This document shows positions 42,681 to 51,460 of a stretch of 64,000 nucleotides of DNA, piece by piece (the first letter of the stretch is position 1; each line of letters starts with the position of its first letter). The notes beneath the pieces were generated by a model that was given only the letters and a program-made list of their open reading frames with translations, did no database searches and was not told the DNA's origin. Position numbers and translations under genes: made by a program. Origin of the DNA: Pedobacter psychroterrae (GTDB taxonomy: Bacteria > Bacteroidota > Bacteroidia > Sphingobacteriales > Sphingobacteriaceae); assembly GCF_004331695.1 (NCBI RefSeq), contig NZ_SJSL01000003.1, positions 1 to 64,000 on the forward strand. The letters are read 5' to 3'.

Positions 42681-45248
42681 ATGGTAAATCTTCGTTTCTG
42701 TTATCTTACGTTCATCATCTTTCTTTTCTCCTGTTCAGGAGCGAAATATGCATCTGGCCCCAGTTTAGAAGTAGGTGTTTCAAAAGAACTGGCTGCCTAC
42801 CGGAAATCAGTGATCAGTCATATAAATTACAAACTGGAACTTGATATTCCCGGAGAAAAAGAAACCGCAATAACTGCCGCTGAGGTCCTTACATTTCAGC
42901 TTAAGGCCAACGCCAATCCGCTGCAACTGGACTTTAGAGAAGACAGTAAGCGTATAAAGGCAATTGACGTAAACGGACAGGCTACAACAATAAACAACGA
43001 TAGTGAGCACCTGGTAATCGATACAAAATACCTTAAGGAAGGACAAAATACTATTGAGATTAAATTTGACGCCGGCAATGGTGCCCTGAACAGAAATGAA
43101 GACTATTTGTATACACTGTTTGTGCCCGACAGGGCCAGGACTGTATTTCCTTGTTTTGACCAGCCTGATTTGAAGGCTACTTATACGCTCACTTTAAAAG
43201 TGCCGGGCGACTGGAAGGCACTGGCTAACGGAGCATTAAAAGATGCTGTGGTAATAAATGGTAGAAAAACCTATCATTTCAATACTTCTGATACATTAAG
43301 TACTTATCTGTTTGCTTTCGCAGCAGGGAAGTTTGAACTAGCGACCGGAAATACAGGTAATATGAAGGCAGATTTTCTATACCGTGAAACAGATACAGCA
43401 AAGATAAAGAACAGTGTAAATGAAGTGTTTAAGATTCATAATGAGGCGTTAACCTATTTAGCAGATTGGACTGGAATTTCCTACCCCTTCCAGAAGTTTG
43501 GATTTGTGGCTATTCCCGACTATCAGTTTGGGGGTATGGAGCATCCCGGAGCCATTCAGTACAAGGCCTCTGCATTATTTCTGGATGGTGGCGCTACCAA
43601 AGACCAGCTGAATGCGAGAAGTAACCTCATCTCGCACGAAACTGCACATATGTGGTTCGGGGATCTTGTGACCATGAACTGGTTTACGGATGTATGGATG
43701 AAAGAGGTGTTCGCCAATTTTATGGCTGATAAGAGTACCGAAGTGAATACAGGAAAAGAGGTGTTTGACCTTAAGTTTTTGGTAGACCATTTTCCGCTTG
43801 CTTATGGCATAGACCGGACTACAGGCGCCAATCCCATTAGGCAGGACCTCGACAACCTTAAAGACGCAGGGACTATGTATGGCAACATCATTTATCATAA
43901 GGCGCCGATCATGATGAGGCAACTGGAAAGGCTGATGGGCAAGGACAAATTTCAACAGGGCGTAAGGGAATACCTGAAGAAATTTGCCAATGGTAATGCT
44001 TCCTGGCCAGACCTGATCACAATCCTGGATAAACATACTACAGCAGACTTGCAGCAATGGAATACCGTTTGGGTCAATGAACCCGGTAGACCGGTGGTAG
44101 ATTATGAGATCAAAAAAACCGGCAATAAAATAGATAGATTCATCATCACACAGAAACCTGAATATGGAACCAAAAGGATCTGGCCGCAGTTTTTCGAAAT
44201 TACACTTTTCTATCCCGACGGTCAGAAGGAGCTGACAGTTAACCTGAATGCAGCGTCGATAGAACTGAAAGAAGCAGAAGGAATGGAAGTGCCGTTATTT
44301 GTGCTGTTCAATTCTTCCGGTCAGGGATACGGGCTATGGCCATTGGATGAAGGGATGTTTGACCAGATATATTCGATAGAAAAACCTTTAGGTCGTGCTT
44401 CTGCTTACATTTCACTCTATGAAAATATGCTGAATGGACGTTCAATAAAGCCCAAAGCGTTACTGGATCTTTTTGTCGACGGGCTGCAAAAAGAAAATGA
44501 GGAACTAAATCTTAAACTGATCACCAATTACATCAGTACCATTTACTGGGAATTTATTCCTAAAGCAATACGGGAAGAATCTGTCGCCGGTCTGGAGAAT
44601 TCCTTATGGACAGCGATGCAAAAGCATACCCTGTCCAATCACAAAAAGCTGTTGTTTAAGACTTATCAGGATATCTATGTATCAGATGAAGGAAGAAATA
44701 GACTATATGCGATTTGGAATACACAAAAGACTCCTGAGGGCTTAAAGCTTACAGAAGATGACTTTACCTCGCTTGCTTTCTCTCTGGCGCTTAGAGATGA
44801 TAAAGACCCTGCGATCTTAACAAAACAATTGGAAAAAATCAGCAATGCCGACAGGAAAAAGAGATTCGAGTTTATCATGCCAGCCGTTTCTTCAGACGTT
44901 AAAGAACGCGATGCTTTTTTTAAAAGTCTTGAACTTAAGGCAAACCGCGAAAAAGAAGCTAATGTAGGAGCCGCACTCTATTATCTGCACCATCCGCTAA
45001 GGCAAGCAAGCGCTATAAAATATCTGCCTAAAAGCCTGGATATGCTAACAGAAATACAGACTACCGGTGATATCTTTTTCCCTCAGAACTGGTTGCAGTC
45101 TACATTTGGCTATTACCAGAGTAAAGAGGCAGTCAAGGTAGTACAGGACTTCTTAAAGAATAATCCAAAATATAATCCTAAGCTGAAAGCAAAGATACTG
45201 CAGACTGCAGACAACCTTTTGAGGGCTGAAAGACTTCTGGTGCAATAG
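42681..45248 (+). CDS. M1-family metallo-aminopeptidase, lipoprotein
   Basis: The 855-residue enzyme has a lipoprotein signal (YLTFIIFLFSCSG, Cys at about 18). The N-terminal beta-saddle precedes the substrate-anchoring motif, here FGGMEHPGAI in place of GAMEN. The zinc motif HETAH (His319, Glu320, His323) and the second Glu at about 342 in WMKEVFANF are intact. A C-terminal helical domain completes the family architecture (ERAP/PepN-like). It should trim peptides in the periplasm or at the membrane surface. It converges with the hypothetical lipoprotein gene, leaving only four bases between the stops. Confidence 0.93.
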   Translation: MVNLRFCYLTFIIFLFSCSGAKYASGPSLEVGVSKELAAYRKSVISHINYKLELDIPGEKETAITAAEVLTFQLKANANPLQLDFREDSKRIKAIDVNGQATTINNDSEHLVIDTKYLKEGQNTIEIKFDAGNGALNRNEDYLYTLFVPDRARTVFPCFDQPDLKATYTLTLKVPGDWKALANGALKDAVVINGRKTYHFNTSDTLSTYLFAFAAGKFELATGNTGNMKADFLYRETDTAKIKNSVNEVFKIHNEALTYLADWTGISYPFQKFGFVAIPDYQFGGMEHPGAIQYKASALFLDGGATKDQLNARSNLISHETAHMWFGDLVTMNWFTDVWMKEVFANFMADKSTEVNTGKEVFDLKFLVDHFPLAYGIDRTTGANPIRQDLDNLKDAGTMYGNIIYHKAPIMMRQLERLMGKDKFQQGVREYLKKFANGNASWPDLITILDKHTTADLQQWNTVWVNEPGRPVVDYEIKKTGNKIDRFIITQKPEYGTKRIWPQFFEITLFYPDGQKELTVNLNAASIELKEAEGMEVPLFVLFNSSGQGYGLWPLDEGMFDQIYSIEKPLGRASAYISLYENMLNGRSIKPKALLDLFVDGLQKENEELNLKLITNYISTIYWEFIPKAIREESVAGLENSLWTAMQKHTLSNHKKLLFKTYQDIYVSDEGRNRLYAIWNTQKTPEGLKLTEDDFTSLAFSLALRDDKDPAILTKQLEKISNADRKKRFEFIMPAVSSDVKERDAFFKSLELKANREKEANVGAALYYLHHPLRQASAIKYLPKSLDMLTEIQTTGDIFFPQNWLQSTFGYYQSKEAVKVVQDFLKNNPKYNPKLKAKILQTADNLLRAERLLVQ

Positions 45249-45252
45249 CAGT

Positions 45253-46047
45253 TTAGTTGCTGAGTTCGGCATAAGTAATGTCGAAAGTTTGTTTACCCGT
45301 GGTATCTTCTATCACCATCCGGGAAGGGTAATCATCGATATTATAGAGATAACTGTAAGTAATTTGCGCATTCGGGATCTTGGTGTTTTTACAACTCAGC
45401 CAATTGTTGGAAGCAGGAGAAAAAATAGGGTATGCTGTTTCCAGGAAAAGTAATTGGGAATGTAACACATTTTTGAAAATACCATTTTTGTTATCGTAGG
45501 AATACTCAACCACGCTGGCTTTACCTTGTTGATCTGTCAGCTTTAATTCAGATAAATTTCCCAAGGCAGAATAAGACATCACGCTTTCCAGGATAAATTC
45601 ATTTGCCGCATTGTAGTCCTTGATATTGACCAGCTGACCCACTGTATTGTAGCTGAGCATATAATTGCCGGTAGGAACGTCAACCCTTCCAAAAGAATCA
45701 AATGAATGTACCTTTGTTGCCCTCTTATCAGACAGTATGAAATCTGCGTAATGGTAAAGCACATTGTCTTTAAATCGCTCCACTCGATAGTAAGTGGGTT
45801 TATAAGTAATTAAAATATGGCTTTTATCTGTACTGCTGATCTTTGTCAGCAATGCTGTCCCCGGCTGATAGTCGAGTGTTAATGTTAGCTTATCAGATTT
45901 TAATTTAACAGGTAATAAAACCTTTTTTAAACCAGTTTCATCCGGCGGCACAATTTCAGTTTCTTCCTGCTTCGGCAGTTTCTTGCAGGAAACACAGATG
46001 ATAAATAGAGGAATGAAAAATAGTGCTGTATTATTGACTTTCATCAT
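45253..46047 (-). CDS. Hypothetical lipoprotein with YD/DUF4595-like beta repeats
   Basis: The 264-residue lipoprotein has the signal LFFIPLFIICVSCKKLP (Cys at about 21). The mature part shows repeated short beta motifs of the type DSFGRVDVPTGNYMLSYNTV, NTVGQLVNIKDYN, YSALGNLSELKLTDQQG and VEYSYDNKNGIF, as in Bacteroidota DUF4595 or YD-repeat-like proteins. A function cannot be inferred. It is convergent with the M1 peptidase gene, and the region upstream (46048-46242) is AT-rich without a gene. Confidence 0.72.
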   Translation of the reverse strand: MMKVNNTALFFIPLFIICVSCKKLPKQEETEIVPPDETGLKKVLLPVKLKSDKLTLTLDYQPGTALLTKISSTDKSHILITYKPTYYRVERFKDNVLYHYADFILSDKRATKVHSFDSFGRVDVPTGNYMLSYNTVGQLVNIKDYNAANEFILESVMSYSALGNLSELKLTDQQGKASVVEYSYDNKNGIFKNVLHSQLLFLETAYPIFSPASNNWLSCKNTKIPNAQITYSYLYNIDDYPSRMVIEDTTGKQTFDITYAELSN

Positions 46048-46242
46048 TTAAATATTTGATTACTATTGTTGGCAATATTAATCAATAATTACCTTAAAGC
46101 AAATAAAATTACTAATTTATTATTTTTAAATATCTTGTTGTGATATTAAATATTTTTGTATTTAACCCAAGCTTCTGAGAAAAAATCCAAATAATTTCAT
46201 TTAATACTTGAATAAATCGTCTCCGGAATGGCGATTTACACT

Positions 46243-46250
46243 TACTTTTG
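46243..46250 (+). promoter_or_regulatory. Candidate -7 element TACTTTTG of cydAB
   Basis: TACTTTTG matches TAnnTTTG and lies 44 bp before the cydA ATG at 46295. No TTG is seen at 17-23 bp upstream, so the call rests on the -7 box and position. Confidence 0.35.
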
Positions 46251-46294
46251 TAGCGTAATCTTTTTTGCGCTTCACGTTTATTTTGCTTCATAAT

Positions 46295-47620
46295 ATGGAC
46301 GATTTTTTAGCTGCCCGCCTCCAGATGGCCTTTTCATTAGGCTTCCACATTGTATTTGCCTGTATTGGAATGGTAATGCCTTTTTTTATGACCGTAGCAC
46401 ATTTTTACTGGCTCAGAACCAAGAAAGCAGTCTTTAAAGATATAACAAAGGCCTGGAGCAAGGGTGTAGCGATTTTCTTTGCGACTGGTGCAGTGTCGGG
46501 TACTGTATTGTCTTTCGAGCTGGGTCTCTTATGGCCTGCCTTTATGGAACACGCAGGCCCTATATTTGGAATGCCGTTTTCTTTGGAGGGGACGGCATTT
46601 TTTATTGAAGCCATCGCACTTGGTTTTTATTTGTATGGCTGGGGTAAGCTGCATCCCTGGTTTCACTGGGCTACAGGTGTGGTAGTGGGTATCAGCGGAT
46701 TGCTGTCGGGGATATTGGTAGTAGCGGCCAATGCCTGGATGAACAGTCCTGCGGGATTTGATTACGTAGATGGAAAATATCTGAACATTGATCCTATAAA
46801 GGCAATGTTCAACGACGCATGGTTTTCACAGGCATTGCATATGTCGATAGCAGCATTCGTATCCACCGGATTTGCTGTGGCCGGGGTGCATGCATTAATG
46901 ATACTTCGGGGAAGGAATGTGGCTTTCCATAGCAAGGCTTTTAAGATTGCTGCCATATTTGGTACAGTTGCGGCTTGCCTGCAGCCCATCAGTGGAGATA
47001 TTTCTGCAAAGGATGTGGCAGAGCGGCAGCCTGCAAAACTGGCGGCCATGGAAGCCCATTTTCATACAGAGCGAAATGCGGCATTGATTATAGGCGGTAT
47101 ACCGGATACAGCCAACAAAAAGGTCGATTATGCGATCAAGATACCGGGCTTACTGAGTTTTATGGCCAAAGGGGATGTAAATGCAGAAGTAACCGGATTG
47201 GATAAGATACCTACACAGGACCAGCCTCCAATTGCCATTACACATTACGCGTTTCAGATCATGGTAGGTCTGGGTATGGTTATGGTACTGATTGCTTTGC
47301 TGTATTTCTTTGCTTTGTGGAAGAAGAAGCGCTGGCAGGACAGCCGATGGCTTTTAAAGCTTTTTGTACTGGCTACCCCGTTGGGCTTTATCGCGCTGGA
47401 AGCAGGCTGGACCGTCACGGAAGTAGGCAGACAACCCTGGATCATTCATGGCGTGATGCGTACAGCAGATGCCGTTACGCCAATGCCGGGCATCGCTTAT
47501 TCTTTTTATCTGTTTACCGCCATCTATATCTCTCTGGCAGTAATAGTAAGCTTACTGTTATACAGACAGATCACGATGGTAAGCAAATTATACGATTCAT
47601 CCTCAAATACTAATAGCTAA
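46295..47620 (+). CDS. cydA: Cytochrome bd ubiquinol/menaquinol oxidase subunit I
   Basis: The 441-residue subunit has about nine membrane helices. The haem ligand His18 lies in LQMAFSLGFHIVFA, a second His in QALHMSIAAF, and the signature GWTVTEVGRQPW near 355 precedes the quinol-oxidase core. The Q-loop between helices VI and VII is short, as in the CIO/short-loop class. Start ATG 46295 matches the family N-terminus; the longer frame from 46265 does not. With CydB it forms a high-affinity oxygen reductase in the cytoplasmic membrane. The four bases between the cydA stop and cydB start point to one operon. Confidence 0.95.
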   Translation: MDDFLAARLQMAFSLGFHIVFACIGMVMPFFMTVAHFYWLRTKKAVFKDITKAWSKGVAIFFATGAVSGTVLSFELGLLWPAFMEHAGPIFGMPFSLEGTAFFIEAIALGFYLYGWGKLHPWFHWATGVVVGISGLLSGILVVAANAWMNSPAGFDYVDGKYLNIDPIKAMFNDAWFSQALHMSIAAFVSTGFAVAGVHALMILRGRNVAFHSKAFKIAAIFGTVAACLQPISGDISAKDVAERQPAKLAAMEAHFHTERNAALIIGGIPDTANKKVDYAIKIPGLLSFMAKGDVNAEVTGLDKIPTQDQPPIAITHYAFQIMVGLGMVMVLIALLYFFALWKKKRWQDSRWLLKLFVLATPLGFIALEAGWTVTEVGRQPWIIHGVMRTADAVTPMPGIAYSFYLFTAIYISLAVIVSLLLYRQITMVSKLYDSSSNTNS

Positions 47621-47624
47621 AGTC

Positions 47625-48632
47625 ATGATATACGTTGTGATCGTTTTCCTGTGGACCTCCATCTTATTGTACATCCTGCTTGGCGGGGCAGACTTCGGTG
47701 CCGGTATCATAGAGCTGTTTACCTCCAGGGCCAACAGGCCTAAAACACGAAAGACCATGTACAATGCAATTGGTCCGATCTGGGAGGCCAATCATATGTG
47801 GCTCATCATTGCTGTCGTGATACTGTTCGTAGGATTTCCAAAAATATATACTACCATTTCCGTTTACCTGCATATTCCATTGGTGGGGATGCTCCTGGGT
47901 ATCATCGCGAGGGGCACTGCTTTTGTATTCAGGAATTATGACGCAGTCAAAGACGACATGCAAAAGATTTATACACCGATATTTGTGTATTCCAGTCTGA
48001 TCACTCCATTTTTCCTTGGGATCATTGCAGCCAGTGCGGTATCAGGACAGATCGATCCGGCTGCAGCCGATTTTTTGTCGGCCTATGTGTTCAGCTGGCT
48101 TAGCTGGTTTTCTATAGCTGTAGGTCTGTTTACCGTAAGTATCTGCGGTTTTCTTGCCACCATATTTATCATCGGACAAGCAGATGAGGGTGCAGACAGG
48201 GAGCACTTTGTAAGGAAAGCGCGGCGGGTGATCTTTGTGGTCATGTTTAGCGGATTGCTGGTCTTTATAGCGGCCGGTTATGAAGGCATCCCCGTCTTGA
48301 ACTGGATCTTTGGCGACTGGCCCGGTATTGCAGCCATCATTGCAGCAAGTATCTCGTTAGGGATTATGTTTTTTGTACTTGGCCGCAACAAGCCGATTTT
48401 CCTGCGTCTGCTTGCAGGTTTTCAGGTTACCATGATTCTTTTTGCAGCTACTTATACCCACTTCCCTAAAATTGTATTGCTAAAGAATGGCACAGACCTT
48501 TCTTTATTGATGCATCAGGGGCAGGCAAAAACGATAGACACGCTTGGTTATGCATTATTGATCGGGAGCTTATTTATTTTGCCGGCACTCGTTTACCTGA
48601 TCTATATTTTTCAGCGTAAAAAGGATTTTTAG
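47625..48632 (+). CDS. cydB: Cytochrome bd oxidase subunit II
   Basis: The 335-residue subunit has eight or nine membrane helices. The family start FLWTSILLYILLGGADFGAG and the following GPIWEANHMWLIIAVVILFVGFPK are diagnostic. It assembles with CydA. No small CydX-like frame was seen after the stop. The cydAB genes have no adjacent cydDC or assembly genes in the window. Confidence 0.95.
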   Translation: MIYVVIVFLWTSILLYILLGGADFGAGIIELFTSRANRPKTRKTMYNAIGPIWEANHMWLIIAVVILFVGFPKIYTTISVYLHIPLVGMLLGIIARGTAFVFRNYDAVKDDMQKIYTPIFVYSSLITPFFLGIIAASAVSGQIDPAAADFLSAYVFSWLSWFSIAVGLFTVSICGFLATIFIIGQADEGADREHFVRKARRVIFVVMFSGLLVFIAAGYEGIPVLNWIFGDWPGIAAIIAASISLGIMFFVLGRNKPIFLRLLAGFQVTMILFAATYTHFPKIVLLKNGTDLSLLMHQGQAKTIDTLGYALLIGSLFILPALVYLIYIFQRKKDF

Positions 48633-48936
48633 AATAACTACATTCTTCCTTTTTGGCTCTGTGTTCGCTCTCTGTTCGCTATTGGTAGAGGGTTGCGTGA
48701 GGTTATGTAAAGGGTTGGTTCGGTCGCCTGGCTGTCAACCCTTAGCGTTATGTTTAGCAATCCTTACTGTAGACCCTGGAAGAATCGAATGCATAATGAC
48801 TTGTCTAGTCCTGGAATAGAACTTAACATATCCTGATTACGGATTACATACTATTTCATCCCGAATATAGCAATGCATTTTGTTGTTTTCGTCTAATGTT
48901 TAATTGAATACTTCATGCAAATCCACGGATATTCTA
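48633..48936. other. Gene-free region after cydB with a hairpin
   Basis: No gene or known RNA was recognised in the 304 bases between cydB and the next promoter. Two near-identical elements TGTGTTCGCT and TCTGTTCGCT stand in tandem at about 48659-48680. An 8-bp perfect hairpin AAGGGTTG/CAACCCTT spans 48710-48743 with an 18-base loop and no T-run. Confidence 0.45.
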
Positions 48937-48966
48937 TTGGTATACGTTCCTAAAACTGTAGCTTTG
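48937..48966 (+). promoter_or_regulatory. Bacteroidota-type promoter of the glycosidase gene
   Basis: TTG (48937-48939), a 19-bp spacer and TAGCTTTG (48959-48966) match the TTG-N19-TAnnTTTG consensus. Transcription would begin near 48973, six bases before the ATG at 48979, so the leader is nearly absent. Confidence 0.6.
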
Positions 48967-48978
48967 ATTGTTTAATAT

Positions 48979-50358
48979 ATGAAAAAGCTCATTTTTCTCT
49001 ATTTTTTTTTCTGTCTTTGCTTTGGCTCTTACGCCCAAAATGACGGAGTAACTTTTAAATCGACCGACGAAGCATTGCAGATCGCATTTGGCCGGGCCAA
49101 AGAAATGGCTTTGAGTTATAAAGGAAAGCCCTCTGATCCCGTTGGGCCGTGGTATGAATCTGCGCTGCCACCAAGATCTGCATTCTGCATGCGGGATGTT
49201 GCACATCAGAGCATCGGAGGAGAGATTCTGGGTTTAAGTAAGGAGAATAAAAATATGCTAAGGCTTTTTGTCAATAACATATCTGAATCTAAGGACTGGT
49301 GTTCTTACTGGGAGATCAACCACTTGGGGAAGCCAGCTGTGGAAGATTATCGTAATGATAAGGAGTTCTGGTATAACCTGAATGCTAATTTTGATATTCT
49401 GAATACCGGCTGGAAGCTATATTTATGGACAGGAGATGAAGAATATATTAAAGGTGCAGGTTTTGAGAATTTTTATGAAAAATCGGTTACTGACTATATT
49501 GGCCGCTGGGTGCTCCAGGTAGATTCCCTGCTTAGCCGGCCGACGCATCCAAATGCGCCTATGCCTTTTAATGATGAAGATTCTTTTCATAGATGCCGTG
49601 GTTTACCTTCTTATTCAGAAGGTGTTCCCAACATTAAAATGGGGGTTGACCTGGTTGGGGCAATATACAGGGGACTGATGTCGTATGCTTCAATTCTCGA
49701 TGTGAAGGGTCAGCATAACAAGGCAAAGCTGTTTAAAGAAAAAGCTGTCGGCTATCAGAAAAGCATAGATGCTTTTTGGTGGAATGATACAGTTTCCCGA
49801 TACCATACTTTTTATTCTAACGATGATAAGTTCGGTATGGAAGAAGGGGAAACTTTTCTGCTTTGGTTTGATGCATTGAAAGAAGGGGAACGAAAACAAA
49901 AAACCATACAACATTTATTGTCGAAGGACTGGAATATAGAAAATCTGTCGTACTTTCCTTTGATCATGTATCAGAATGGAAAACCAGAAAAGGCTTACGA
50001 TTATTTGCTACATCTGACTGATCCGACCACGAGCCGGAGAGAATATCCTGAAGTTTCTTTTGGTGTAATCAAAGGTTTTGTAGAAGGATTAATGGGGGTT
50101 GAGGCCGACGCAAGACTTGATCAGGTAACAACATTACACCGTGGAAAACCTGCGACCACTTCTGAATTGAGAGATCTGCCTGTATTGAAGACATTGATCA
50201 CAATAAAACACGAAGGAAATAAAGCAACAACGCTGATCAACAAGGGAGAAAAGCAAATATTGTGGCAGCCTAAATTCTTAAATGACATAGGAAAAATAAT
50301 TACCAGGAAAGCTGTTTGGGTAAAACCAGCAAGCTCATTGACAGTGAAAGCCAACTAA
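48979..50358 (+). CDS. Putative (alpha/alpha)6-barrel glycoside hydrolase
   Basis: The exported 459-residue protein has a signal peptide (MKKLIFLYFFFCLCFGSYAQ). The rest is helix-rich, with WYESALPPRSAFCMRDVAHQ, WCSYWEINHLGKPAVEDYRN, WKLYLWTGDEEYIKGAGFEN and MPFNDEDSFHRCRGLPSYSE. Acidic residues lie in loops, as in six-hairpin glycosidases (GH63/GH37/GH78-like clans). A C-terminal beta strand region follows (about 395-459). I cannot place it in a numbered GH family. It is the first gene of the polysaccharide locus and has its own promoter. Confidence 0.7.
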   Translation: MKKLIFLYFFFCLCFGSYAQNDGVTFKSTDEALQIAFGRAKEMALSYKGKPSDPVGPWYESALPPRSAFCMRDVAHQSIGGEILGLSKENKNMLRLFVNNISESKDWCSYWEINHLGKPAVEDYRNDKEFWYNLNANFDILNTGWKLYLWTGDEEYIKGAGFENFYEKSVTDYIGRWVLQVDSLLSRPTHPNAPMPFNDEDSFHRCRGLPSYSEGVPNIKMGVDLVGAIYRGLMSYASILDVKGQHNKAKLFKEKAVGYQKSIDAFWWNDTVSRYHTFYSNDDKFGMEEGETFLLWFDALKEGERKQKTIQHLLSKDWNIENLSYFPLIMYQNGKPEKAYDYLLHLTDPTTSRREYPEVSFGVIKGFVEGLMGVEADARLDQVTTLHRGKPATTSELRDLPVLKTLITIKHEGNKATTLINKGEKQILWQPKFLNDIGKIITRKAVWVKPASSLTVKAN

Positions 50359-50530
50359 ATAACCCGGCTGGCTGATTAACACTCGTAAATAGCCCTGCAT
50401 CTTGCGGAAAACTGGAAAAAGCATTGTAACATTTGAAAGACAAATTAAAAACTTAAACGGGTGGATTAAACCTAACCGGATATTAGCTGTCATAAACAAA
50501 AGGCATAGATTTATGACAATTTGTTCAGAT

Positions 50531-51409
50531 ATGAAAACGAGATTTTTTAAAATTACCATACCTACCCTGTTACTTGCAGGCTTTGGACTAAACGCACAGG
50601 CACAAAAGGTTACCGAACTGCAGGAGGTGAGCATATCTGCTCCGCATTCAATTAAAGTTGACGGCAAGAATTTTGAATGGGAAGGGGTCAGTTTTTCGGA
50701 AAATAAACGAACCAATATCTCCTATCTGATATGTAATGATGATAAAAATCTTTATTTGGTTGTAAAATCTAAAGATATTGGTAATAATACAAAGATCATG
50801 GCCGGCGGCATTACTTTCTCTGTAAACCCTGATGGAAAAAAGAAAGAAAAAGAGAGTATTGCACTGACTTATCCGCTGGTAAACCGCGGAAATGTAAGAG
50901 GTGGGGGTGATCGCAGGGCTATGATGAGGATGGGTGGTGGAGCATCTGGCGGCGGCACTACTTCTGTGAAACAAAGAGATTCGATGATGGCCGCTATGCA
51001 AAAAACCCAACTTTCGCAAGTTAAGGAAATCAAAATCAGCCGATTTAAAAATACTGCTGATACCCTTGTTTCTATCTATAACGAATATGGAATTAAAGCC
51101 TTTGGAAATATAGAGAAAGACAATAGCTTTTTCTACGAAATGGCAATTCCACTTGAAGCGCTTGGACTTACCAAAGACTCTTCCAAGGAGTTTGCTTATA
51201 ATATTAAATTGAATGGACTTCAACTACCCGGATTAGATGGAGGAGGATTTGGCGGCGGTGGCGGCAACAGAGGCGGCGGTGGTGGTGGTGGCAATAGAGG
51301 CGGTGGTGGCGGAGGTAACTTCGGTCCTCCCAGAGGTGGTGGTATTGATTTTCAGTCTTTAATGAGTCCGACAGATTTTTGGGGCAAGTATGCATTGGTT
51401 GCGAAATAA
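50531..51409 (+). CDS. CBM9-like exported protein with Gly-rich segment
   Basis: From ATG 50531 the protein has 292 residues; this start gives a signal peptide (MKTRFFKITIPTLLLAGFGL), while the longer frame from 50402 does not. Residues about 25-230 resemble a CBM9-like beta-sandwich (IKVDGKNFEWEGVSFSENKR, YLICNDDKNLYLVVKSKD, GITFSVNPDGKKKEKESI, FFYEMAIPLEALGL). A Gly/Asn/Arg-rich run (about 235-275) precedes the C-terminal FWGKYALVAK. It lies 51 bp upstream of a large outer-membrane protein with a similar Gly-rich insert; the two are probably partners. Confidence 0.72.
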   Translation: MKTRFFKITIPTLLLAGFGLNAQAQKVTELQEVSISAPHSIKVDGKNFEWEGVSFSENKRTNISYLICNDDKNLYLVVKSKDIGNNTKIMAGGITFSVNPDGKKKEKESIALTYPLVNRGNVRGGGDRRAMMRMGGGASGGGTTSVKQRDSMMAAMQKTQLSQVKEIKISRFKNTADTLVSIYNEYGIKAFGNIEKDNSFFYEMAIPLEALGLTKDSSKEFAYNIKLNGLQLPGLDGGGFGGGGGNRGGGGGGGNRGGGGGGNFGPPRGGGIDFQSLMSPTDFWGKYALVAK

Positions 51410-51460
51410 TCTATCGGCTTTCATTATCTAAATAAACACACAACTCAATATTACACACAA

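Noticed and set aside
43575..44057. A 160-codon minus-strand frame inside the M1 peptidase gene
   Set aside because: It is antisense to the catalytic domain and has no domain or leader features.
48633..48978. A possible riboswitch or tRNA in the gap after cydB
   Set aside because: No known riboswitch core or cloverleaf pattern could be recognised; only a simple hairpin remains.
50648..51223. A 191-codon minus-strand frame opposite the CBM9-like gene
   Set aside because: It is a shadow of the plus-strand gene; His/Ile/Phe-rich composition and no motifs.
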